Positions 1-4,550 of a stretch of DNA of 6,261 bases are shown here, piece after piece (within the stretch, counting starts at the first letter, position 1; every line of letters begins with the position of its first letter). The position numbers and the translations under genes are program-made. The DNA lies in assembly GCA_007135355.1 (NCBI GenBank), contig SLJA01000259.1:1-6261 (forward strand). The letters run 5' to 3'. The notes beneath the pieces are model-generated. The model worked only from the letters and a program-made list of their open reading frames with translations, was not told the DNA's origin and made no database searches. This DNA comes from Wenzhouxiangella sp. (GTDB taxonomy: Bacteria; Pseudomonadota; Gammaproteobacteria; Xanthomonadales; Wenzhouxiangellaceae).

Positions 1-23
1 AGGCCACATCAAGGACATTCTTC

Positions 24-284
24 ATGACCACAAGGGTTTCAGTACGTGATCTTAAGACTCACTTGTCCAATTATGTCCGTCGCATCCGCGCAGGCGAAGA
101 GGTGGTTCTGACCTGCAGGCGAAGACCCGTCGTACGCATGCTGCCGGTCTCGGAGTCCGACACCGGCAGACTGGCAGCAGTACCGCTGGTTCGTTGGAAT
201 GGCGAAAAGCCGCGCGGCGGCAGCCGTCGTCCAAGCATCGACCCGGCAGTAGCTACCAAAATGGTTCTGGAAGACCGGCGTTGA
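24..284 (+). CDS. Phd/YefM-type antitoxin of a type II toxin-antitoxin pair
   Basis: This 86-residue protein is probably the antitoxin that neutralises the PIN-domain toxin encoded directly downstream and represses their shared promoter. Residues 4-42 fit the Phd/YefM DNA-binding fold: VSVRDLKTHLSNYVRRI forms the first helix region, followed by AGEEVVLT and RRRPVVRMLP, the usual 'G-E-x-V-x-[IL]-T-x-x-x-x-P-V-A' pattern. The C-terminal half (about 43-86) is less conserved, basic and Arg/Pro-rich, as expected for the toxin-wrapping tail. The ATG is supported by AAGGA at 11-15, eight bases upstream. The stop codon TGA (282-284) shares bases with the TTG start of the toxin, so the two are translationally coupled. 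Only 23 bases lie upstream in the window, so the promoter and operator cannot be judged. The fold and the context agree; the exact subfamily name is inferred. Confidence 0.87.
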   Translation: MTTRVSVRDLKTHLSNYVRRIRAGEEVVLTCRRRPVVRMLPVSESDTGRLAAVPLVRWNGEKPRGGSRRPSIDPAVATKMVLEDRR

Positions 285-724
285 TCCTCTACCTGGATAC
301 TTCGGCACTGGTCAAAGCCTACGTTGACGAGGACGGTTCGGATGCAGTGCTGGAACTGCTGAAGGCTGCCGACATGGTTGCTGCGCATGAAATCGCTTAC
401 GTGGAAGCCCGCGCGACCTACGCCAGACTTGCGCGGGAAAGCCGCCTGACGCAATCGGAACTTGAGCAGATCAAGGCTGACTTCGATCTCGACTGGGAAA
501 ATTACGCTGTCGTGCATTCCGATGCTGCACTCTTGCGCCGAGCGGCCGACATGGCCGAAGCCTTCGCGCTACGCGCCTACGACAGTGTTCATCTAGCTGC
601 GGCCGAGTATCTTGCCAGCGGCATCGGCGAACGGGTCACCTTTTTGTGTTTCGACCGCAAGCTCTGCCAGGCCGCCTCGGTATTGCGCCTGCAACTGGTC
701 GCAGACTCTTCCGACGATCGTTGA
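281..724 (+). CDS. vapC: PIN-domain ribonuclease toxin (VapC-like), TTG start
   Basis: This is a 147-residue PIN-domain protein, a predicted Mg2+-dependent endoribonuclease that would inhibit translation when freed from its antitoxin. It starts at once with the PIN strand and motif MILYLDTSALVK (catalytic D6), followed by E42 in YVEARATYARL, D101 in AYDSVHLAAA and D125 in LCFDRKL. These are the four acidic residues expected to bind metal. I chose TTG at 281 because the domain begins exactly there, the TTGA overlap with the antitoxin stop is typical of such pairs, and no ATG lies between the antitoxin end and the first catalytic Asp. An in-frame ATG at 194 would add 29 residues of non-domain sequence lying wholly inside the antitoxin gene. 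The length is normal for the family, with no frameshift and no lost catalytic residue, so the toxin looks intact. The cellular RNA target cannot be read from sequence. Confidence 0.88.
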   Translation: MILYLDTSALVKAYVDEDGSDAVLELLKAADMVAAHEIAYVEARATYARLARESRLTQSELEQIKADFDLDWENYAVVHSDAALLRRAADMAEAFALRAYDSVHLAAAEYLASGIGERVTFLCFDRKLCQAASVLRLQLVADSSDDR

Positions 725-744
725 CTTCCTGGCGATCGATCGTC
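713..744. other. Inverted repeat across the toxin stop codon
   Basis: GACGATCG (713-720) is the exact reverse complement of CGATCGTC (737-744), with a 16-base loop that contains the toxin TGA (722-724). No T-run follows on either strand, so this is not a canonical intrinsic terminator. It lies in the 87-base gap between the convergent toxin and phaC genes, where no better terminator is visible. The rest of the gap (745-811) holds nothing I can identify. Confidence 0.3.
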
Positions 745-811
745 TCTGAGGGCAACCTGAGCTAGACCGCGCTCGGCCAAGCCGGCGCAGTCATGCTGCT
801 GCTGCAACCCT

Positions 812-2581
812 TCAGCCCTTGACGTAACTGCCCGGTGCGGCCTCGATCACCGGCAACTCGCCATCGCCTGGCTCGCGGGCCGGGATGCGCTTGCCGGATT
901 TGGCTTTGAGCCAGTTGTCCCAGTGCGGCCACCACGAGCCCTGGTGCTGCTCGGCGCCGGCAATCCAATCTTCCGGATCGGGCGGCAGGGCATCGTTGGT
1001 CCAGTAGCCGTATTTCTTGGCCGCCGGCGGGTTGATCACACCGGCAATATGGCCGGAGCCAGCAAGCATGAAGGTAGTCGGGCCGGAGTAAATCTGGGTC
1101 GCCTTGTACACCGATGGGTAAGGCGCGATGTGGTCGTCACGGCTGGACTGGATGTAGACCGGGATGTTGACCGTGCGCAGATCAATGGGTACGCCGTCCA
1201 TCTGGATGCCGCCGCGCTCGACCAGGCGGTTTTCCAGATACATCGTGCGCAGGTAGTACAGGTGCATGGTCTCCGGCAGCCGGGTGTAGTCGGAGTTCCA
1301 GTACAGCAGGTCGAAATTGGCCGGCTTTTTGCCCAGCAGATAGTTGTTGACCACGAAGGTCCAGATCAGGTCGTTGGAGCGCAGCATGTTGAAGGTCATG
1401 GCCATGCTCTCGCCGTCCAGGTACCCCTGGGACTTCATTTTCTTTTCCAGAAACTTGAGCTGCGGCTCGTCGATGAAGACTTTCAGATCGCCGGCCTCGG
1501 AAAAATCGACCTGGGCGGTGAAGAAGGTGGCCGACTGGATACGGTCGTCGCCGCGCGACTTCATCAGCGACAGGGTGGCCGCCAGCAGGGTCCCGCCGAT
1601 GCAGTAGCCGATGGAGTTGACTTCGCGCTGGCCGGTGGCTTTCTCGATCGCATCGAGTGCTTCGAAGATGCCCTCGTGCGCATAGTCCTCGAAGCGCTTG
1701 TAGCGCAGCTTCTCGTCGGGGTTGACCCAGGAGATGACGAACACCGTGTAGCCGCGGTCGACGGCGTACTTGATGAAAGAGTTCTTCGGCTGCAGGTCGA
1801 GAATGTAGAACTTGTTGATCCAGGGCGGGACGATCAGCAGCGGCCGGGTGTAGGCCGTCTTGGTCGACGGCGCGTACTGGATCAGCTGCATCATCTCGTT
1901 CTGGTAGACCACCGAGCCCGGCGTGGTGGCGACGTTCTTGCCGACCTCGAAGGCTTCATAGTCGGTCATCGAGATCAGCAGCTGGCCGTCGCCGCGGTTG
2001 AGGTCTTCCAGCAGTCGCCGGAAGCCTCTGAGCAGGTTCACGCCCTTTTCCTTGCGCGTGGTCTCAAGCACTTCCGGGTTGGTCAGGATGAAGTTGCTCG
2101 GCGACAGCGCATCGGCGAACTGGCGGGTGTAGAAATGGATGCGATGACGGTCCTCGGAACTCACGCCCTGCATCTTGGCGACGTTGTCCAGCATCCAGTC
2201 GGCGCTGAGCAGATAGGCCTGCTTGAGCAAGTCGAAGATCAGCTTCTCGTCCCAGGCCTCGGACTTGAAGCGGCGATCGGCGCGGGCGGCGGTGACCGCC
2301 TTGGAGGTTTCGCGGCCGATGGCGCGGAAGCCCAAATACTTCAGCAAGCCCAAGTAGCGCTTGGTCAGCTCCCACTGCGCGCCAATGATGCGCGTGGGGT
2401 TGCGGATCGTACTCCAGGTGGCCTGGATCAGCGGCCGGCGCAGGTTGAGCGGGTCGACGGTTGGCAGCTCCAGGCGCTGTGTGAGCTTGAGCACCAATTC
2501 GCCCGACAGGCGCGAGATGCGGGTGATTTCGGTGCTCAGTTCAGCCAGTTCGGCCTGGGTGGTTTTCTGCAGTTCGTTCAT
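812..2581 (-). CDS. phaC: Class I poly(3-hydroxyalkanoate) synthase PhaC
   Basis: This enzyme polymerises (R)-3-hydroxyacyl-CoA into polyhydroxyalkanoate at the granule surface with release of CoA. It has 589 residues, the usual class I size. The N-terminal region (1-240) contains the PhaC_N-type segment (DLNRGDGQLLISMTDYEAF, about 194-212). The alpha/beta hydrolase core follows, with RPLLIVPPWINKFYILDL at 246-263. The lipase-like box GYCIGG gives nucleophile C327; D483 in SRDDHIAP and H511 in GSGHIAGV complete the triad, and the conserved tryptophan is W428 in LLYWNSD. The C-terminal GSWWPHWDNWL motif (548-558) is typical of class I enzymes. The ATG at 2581 follows GGAAGGAA (2593-2600) at a rather long spacing of about 12 bases; no alternative start is visible. 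It is the last gene of a phaR-SDR-phaC series with 50-60-base gaps, probably one transcript. Short-chain monomers (3HB, 3HV) are expected from the class, but this is inference. Confidence 0.97.
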   Translation of the reverse strand: MNELQKTTQAELAELSTEITRISRLSGELVLKLTQRLELPTVDPLNLRRPLIQATWSTIRNPTRIIGAQWELTKRYLGLLKYLGFRAIGRETSKAVTAARADRRFKSEAWDEKLIFDLLKQAYLLSADWMLDNVAKMQGVSSEDRHRIHFYTRQFADALSPSNFILTNPEVLETTRKEKGVNLLRGFRRLLEDLNRGDGQLLISMTDYEAFEVGKNVATTPGSVVYQNEMMQLIQYAPSTKTAYTRPLLIVPPWINKFYILDLQPKNSFIKYAVDRGYTVFVISWVNPDEKLRYKRFEDYAHEGIFEALDAIEKATGQREVNSIGYCIGGTLLAATLSLMKSRGDDRIQSATFFTAQVDFSEAGDLKVFIDEPQLKFLEKKMKSQGYLDGESMAMTFNMLRSNDLIWTFVVNNYLLGKKPANFDLLYWNSDYTRLPETMHLYYLRTMYLENRLVERGGIQMDGVPIDLRTVNIPVYIQSSRDDHIAPYPSVYKATQIYSGPTTFMLAGSGHIAGVINPPAAKKYGYWTNDALPPDPEDWIAGAEQHQGSWWPHWDNWLKAKSGKRIPAREPGDGELPVIEAAPGSYVKG

Positions 2582-2592
2582 GATAATTGAAG

Positions 2593-2600
2593 TTCCTTCC
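2593..2600 (-). promoter_or_regulatory. Ribosome binding site of phaC
   Basis: On the - strand this reads GGAAGGAA. Its AGGA core lies 12 bases before the ATG, longer than the ideal 5-9. It follows the hairpin at 2602-2616 with one base between them. Confidence 0.5.
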
Positions 2601-2601
2601 A

Positions 2602-2616
2602 GGTCGCGAGGCGACC
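2602..2616 (-). other. Small hairpin just before the phaC ribosome binding site
   Basis: GGTCGC (2602-2607) and GCGACC (2611-2616) form a perfect 6-bp stem with a 3-base loop, between the SDR stop and phaC. In the mRNA it ends one base before the GGAAGGAA Shine-Dalgarno sequence. There is no T-run, so it is not a terminator. It could affect mRNA processing, stability or ribosome loading for phaC; this is inference from position only. Confidence 0.4.
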
Positions 2617-2634
2617 CAATGCGCCAGTGAAATC

Positions 2635-3390
2635 CTAAAGTCGCAAGCCGCCGTCGATCGCGAAGTCGCGTCCGTTAACGTAGTCGTTTTCGATGATGAA
2701 GCGGATGGTCGATGCAATCTCGGCCGGTTGGGCCAGGCGTGCCGCCGGGATAGCCGAAGTGATCTTGTTAATCGCTTTTTCCGGCATGGCGGCGACCAGT
2801 TCCGTTTCCGTAAAACCCGGCGAGACCGAAGCCGTGCGGATGCCGTAGCGCGCCAGCTCCTTGGCCCAGGTCACGGTCATCGCCGCTGTACCGGCCTTGG
2901 CCGCGGTGTAGTTGGTCTGGCCGAAGTTACCGTCGCGCGAGATGCTGGCGATATTGATAATCACACCCTTGCGACCGCCGCGGATCATGCGTTCGGCGGC
3001 AGCCCGTCCGCACAAAAACACGCCGGTAAGGTTGACATCGATGACCTGCTGCCACTGCTGCAGCGACAAGCGATCAACGACCTCGCCATCCTTGACCTTG
3101 ACCAGCAGGCCATCGCGGGTGATGCCGGCGTTATTAACCAGCCCATCGATGCTGCCCAGCTGTTCTTCAATCTCTTCGAAAGCGGCTTCGACCTGCTGTT
3201 CGTCCGACACGCTGGCGACTACCGCGTGGTGACCGGAGCCGGGGAGGCTGTCGCGGGTCTGGAACAACAGATCCGATTGCAGATCGATCAAGGCAATGCG
3301 GGCGCCGGCTTCGGCCAGCTGGTGGGCCATGGCCGCACCCAGTCCGCGCGCAGCGCCAGTGATCACGATAGTGCTCTCTTCAAGCTTCAT
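2635..3390 (-). CDS. SDR-family reductase, candidate acetoacetyl-CoA reductase (PhaB/FabG-like)
   Basis: This is a 251-residue classical short-chain dehydrogenase/reductase. By position in the PHA locus it should reduce 3-ketoacyl-CoA to (R)-3-hydroxyacyl-CoA for PhaC. Visible motifs are TGAARGLG (11-18, dinucleotide binding), LVNNAG (84-89), N120 in VIDVNLTGVF, and the catalytic S149, Y161 and K165 in IASISRDGNFGQTNYTAAKAG (split here as S149, then GQTNYTAAKAG). The FGQTNY stretch is shared with known PhaB enzymes. The VKVKDGE segment (97-103) and the ENDY...GR...DGGLRL ending instead resemble FabG-like proteins annotated as 3-oxoacyl-ACP reductases in pseudomonads. D36 at the end of the second strand (ALIDLQ) predicts NADH rather than NADPH preference. 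The ATG is well supported by AAAAGGA (3397-3403) six bases upstream. The gene sits between phaR and phaC with gaps of about 55 bases. The SDR fold is certain; the PhaB role is likely, but a FabG or other ketoreductase role remains possible. Confidence 0.93.
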   Translation of the reverse strand: MKLEESTIVITGAARGLGAAMAHQLAEAGARIALIDLQSDLLFQTRDSLPGSGHHAVVASVSDEQQVEAAFEEIEEQLGSIDGLVNNAGITRDGLLVKVKDGEVVDRLSLQQWQQVIDVNLTGVFLCGRAAAERMIRGGRKGVIINIASISRDGNFGQTNYTAAKAGTAAMTVTWAKELARYGIRTASVSPGFTETELVAAMPEKAINKITSAIPAARLAQPAEIASTIRFIIENDYVNGRDFAIDGGLRL

Positions 3391-3396
3391 GCAGGG

Positions 3397-3403
3397 TCCT
3401 TTT
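3397..3403 (-). promoter_or_regulatory. Ribosome binding site of the SDR gene
   Basis: The - strand reads AAAAGGA, six bases before the ATG ending at 3390. It is the strongest Shine-Dalgarno sequence among the phaR, SDR and phaC genes and fixes the start of the SDR. Confidence 0.75.
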
Positions 3404-3417
3404 CAATGCTGGTATTA

Positions 3418-3436
3418 GCCCGGTAGAACACCGGGT
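3418..3436 (-). other. Intercistronic stem-loop between phaR and the SDR gene
   Basis: CCCGGT (3419-3424) pairs with ACCGGG (3430-3435), with a 5-base loop and an extra outer G-T pair. It lies 10 bases after the phaR stop codon. The bases that follow in the - strand RNA are CUAAUACCAG, with no U-run, so strong termination is not expected. It may mark a processing or partial attenuation point in the phaR-SDR-phaC transcript. Confidence 0.35.
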
Positions 3437-3445
3437 CAGGATTGC

Positions 3446-3970
3446 TTAGCGTTTCTGGTCCGATTCGTCGAATTCATCCGGGTCGACTGACGGTTCGTCT
3501 CGCAGACTCGGGGTCAGGGCCTGGGTCCAGACCTCGAACATTTTTTTTTGAAACTGACGAAAGGGAGCCAACGGCGAAATGGCGCCAAAATCTTTCATAC
3601 CGGCCGACTTCAGGGTCGCAGCCCATGCGCTTTCAACCGAATCCTGCTGGGCTTCCAAGTGGGTCATCACCTTTTCCAGATAGCCGCGGGTGAGATCACG
3701 CATCGGGTTGGAATTGACCCGGATCATGGATTCAAGAAATTCGTTACTCAGCACCGGTCGACCGAGCAGCTCCTGGTCAGCGACGATCTGCAACAAGACC
3801 GAGCGCGTCACATCCTTGCCGGTTTTGGCCTCGACAACCTGTATCGAGTGACCCGCGCCGACCAGGTCGCGCACGTCCTGCAGCGTGATGCTTTGACTGG
3901 AACCGGTGTCGTACAGGCGCCGGTTAGCGTATTTCTTGATGATGCGGGGTTCGGGTTTGATCGCGTCCAT
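3446..3970 (-). CDS. phaR: PhaR, polyhydroxyalkanoate synthesis repressor
   Basis: PhaR is a DNA-binding repressor of phasin genes that also binds PHA granules; polymer titrates it off DNA, so phasin is made only when granules form. From the ATG at 3970 the protein has 174 residues, close to known PhaR proteins. Residues 9-66 hold the diagnostic PHB_acc_N motif: RIIKKYANRRLYDT, then SQSITLQDVRDLV and VVEAKTGKDVTRSVLLQIV. The following region (ELLGRPVLSNEFLESMIRV, 67-85) fits the PHB_acc repeat, and residues 100-150 look helical and amphipathic. The tail (157-174) is strongly acidic. An ORF extension to 4144 is rejected because it would run back through the phasin terminator and into the phasin gene. 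No convincing Shine-Dalgarno sequence precedes the ATG. An A9 run encodes Q141-K142-K143-M144. It probably heads a transcript with the SDR and phaC genes. Confidence 0.95.
   Translation of the reverse strand: MDAIKPEPRIIKKYANRRLYDTGSSQSITLQDVRDLVGAGHSIQVVEAKTGKDVTRSVLLQIVADQELLGRPVLSNEFLESMIRVNSNPMRDLTRGYLEKVMTHLEAQQDSVESAWAATLKSAGMKDFGAISPLAPFRQFQKKMFEVWTQALTPSLRDEPSVDPDEFDESDQKR
3541..3549 (-). repeat. A9 mononucleotide run inside phaR
   Basis: Nine T on the + strand (nine A in the coding strand) span the codons for Q141-K142-K143-M144 of PhaR. It is the longest single-base run I see in this GC-rich window, where AAG would be the expected Lys codon. Loss of one A would end the protein eight residues later at a TGA; gain of one A would give a 22-residue altered tail. 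The run is certain; any slippage is inference. Confidence 0.85.
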
Positions 3971-3976
3971 GGCCCA

Positions 3977-4005
3977 AGTGTAACCTGTTAGCAAGCGCAC
4001 AAAAA
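3977..4005 (-). promoter_or_regulatory. Possible phaR promoter with one operator-like half-site
   Basis: Between the phasin terminator and phaR only about 30 bases remain. A -10-like TACACT lies at 3982-3977; the sequence 17 bases upstream (TTTTTG, 4005-4000) is a poor -35. TTGTGCG (4002-3996) is identical to seven bases of both inverted repeats at the phasin promoter, so PhaR may bind here and control its own gene. The second half-site is degenerate. If the -10 is real, transcription would start at or next to the phaR ATG. Confidence 0.35.
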
Positions 4006-4033
4006 AGCCGGCGACGAGGGCCGCCGGCTTTTC
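4001..4033 (-). terminator. Intrinsic terminator of the phasin gene
   Basis: AAAAGCCGGCG (4003-4013) and CGCCGGCTTTT (4022-4032) form an 11-bp stem with an 8-base loop. Read on the - strand, the stem is followed by a run of six T (4006-4001). It begins about 26 bases after the phasin stop codon and lies just upstream of phaR. It should end phasin transcripts and separate the abundant phasin message from phaR-SDR-phaC. Confidence 0.88.
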
Positions 4034-4058
4034 GACTGACGCCGTGGCGAAAGACGGT

Positions 4059-4427
4059 TCAGCTCTTAGCCGACGTCCGCGGCTTGGCCTTGGCCGGAGC
4101 ATCAGCCATGCCGAACAGGCTGGCGAAATCCATGCTCTTGGCAAACTCCTGGCCCAGCTCCATCAGCTGCTCGCGCGACTCGGTACCAATGGCGGTCAGC
4201 GCTTCCATGTGCGCGGCCAGATGCTCGGCGTACTCCTTGAATGCAGCCGACTGCTTGGCGATCAGGTCACTGGGGTTGGATACATCGGTAAAGCCGGACA
4301 GACCCGCCTTGTTCAGGGCCATCAGCTTTTCGACAGATTCCAGATTGGTCTTGGCCGACTTGTCGATCGCCTCAAGCAGAATGTCCTGAGCTTTCTTCAT
4401 TTCGGCAAATGCGGTGGTGGTATTCAT
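4059..4427 (-). CDS. phaP: Phasin family protein (granule-associated, PhaP-like)
   Basis: This small 122-residue protein is predicted to coat PHA granules as an amphipathic layer that controls granule size and number. It has no signal peptide and is almost wholly helical: residues 5-42 and 52-100 show heptad-like hydrophobic spacing (AEMKKAQDILLEAIDKSAK; AAFKEYAEHLAAHMEAL; SREQLMELGQEFAKSM). This fits the Phasin_2 type (phasin family protein, TIGR01841-like), although phasins are weakly conserved and the call leans on context. The last 14 residues (PAKAKPRTSAKS region) are Lys/Pro/Ala-rich, a much shortened version of the basic tail of nucleoid-binding phasins such as PhaF. The ATG at 4427 follows GAGG (4435-4438) at seven bases. 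The gene has its own operator-bearing promoter upstream and a strong terminator downstream, so it is probably a single-gene transcript controlled by PhaR. Confidence 0.9.
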   Translation of the reverse strand: MNTTTAFAEMKKAQDILLEAIDKSAKTNLESVEKLMALNKAGLSGFTDVSNPSDLIAKQSAAFKEYAEHLAAHMEALTAIGTESREQLMELGQEFAKSMDFASLFGMADAPAKAKPRTSAKS

Positions 4428-4434
4428 GGTGCTG

Positions 4435-4440
4435 CCTCGC
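4435..4440 (-). promoter_or_regulatory. Ribosome binding site of the phasin gene
   Basis: The - strand reads GCGAGG; the GAGG core is seven bases before the ATG ending at 4427, an ideal spacing for a highly expressed structural protein. Confidence 0.7.
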
Positions 4441-4477
4441 GTTCGGTTGGGGTTCGGTCAAATCAAACGCACCAATA

Positions 4478-4492
4478 TTGTGCGTTGCACAA
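4478..4492. promoter_or_regulatory. Candidate PhaR operator 1 (perfect inverted repeat)
   Basis: TTGTGC-GTT-GCACAA is a perfect inverted repeat with 6-bp arms and a 3-base centre. It covers the predicted phasin transcription start. The overlapping GCACAAATACTA (4487-4498) agrees at about 10 of 12 positions with the PhaR-binding repeat GCAMMAAWTMMD that I recall for the Cupriavidus necator phaP1 promoter. Confidence 0.6.
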
Positions 4493-4522
4493 ATACTAGC
4501 ATAAAGCTTTTGTGCGGTGCAA
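4493..4522 (-). promoter_or_regulatory. Predicted phasin promoter
   Basis: A sigma70-like pair is visible: TTGCAC at 4522-4517 (-35) and TAGTAT at 4498-4493 (-10), with an 18-base spacer. This puts the start point near 4486, with a leader of about 58 bases. Each hexamer departs from consensus at two positions or so. The -35 element begins only 11 bases beyond the S9 peptidase stop. Both elements are flanked or covered by the inverted repeats at 4510-4524 and 4478-4492. Confidence 0.5.
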
Positions 4523-4524
4523 CA
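4510..4524. promoter_or_regulatory. Candidate PhaR operator 2 (imperfect inverted repeat)
   Basis: TTGTGC-GGT-GCAACA repeats the plan of operator 1 with one degenerate arm; the first 12 bases differ from operator 1 at a single position. The two centres are 32 bp apart, close to three helical turns, so two bound proteins would lie on the same DNA face. This copy covers the predicted -35 element. Confidence 0.55.
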
Positions 4525-4527
4525 TAG

Positions 4528-4550
4528 CGGCGCTCAATCCGCCGGCGCCG
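4528..4550 (-). other. GC-rich inverted repeat at the S9 peptidase stop
   Basis: CGGCGC (4528-4533) pairs with GCGCCG (4545-4550), with an 11-base loop that includes the peptidase TGA. No T-run follows on the - strand, so it is at best a weak terminator. Read-through from the peptidase into the phasin gene cannot be excluded. Confidence 0.25.

Noticed and set aside
194..280. ATG 194 as the toxin start
   Set aside because: The extra 29 residues lie entirely within the antitoxin gene and precede the natural PIN start MILYLDTS; TTG 281 gives the coupled overlap.
71..517. - strand ORF of 148 codons across the toxin-antitoxin pair
   Set aside because: It has no recognisable features and opposes two well-supported + strand genes.
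733..742. CGATCGATCG palindrome in the toxin-phaC gap as a protein binding or attachment site
   Set aside because: A single short self-complementary run made of repeated CGAT; no second copy or partner element supports a function.
923..2590. Long + strand ORF (555 codons) opposite phaC
   Set aside because: It is a mirror of the high-GC codon use of phaC, rich in Arg, Gly, Val and His with no recognisable domain; phaC on the other strand has a full catalytic triad.
2587..3426. + strand ORF of 279 codons opposite the SDR gene
   Set aside because: No family features; the opposite frame is an unambiguous SDR with all catalytic residues.
3971..4144. N-terminal extension of phaR to 4144
   Set aside because: It would include the phasin terminator and overlap the phasin coding end; PhaR homology begins just after the ATG at 3970.
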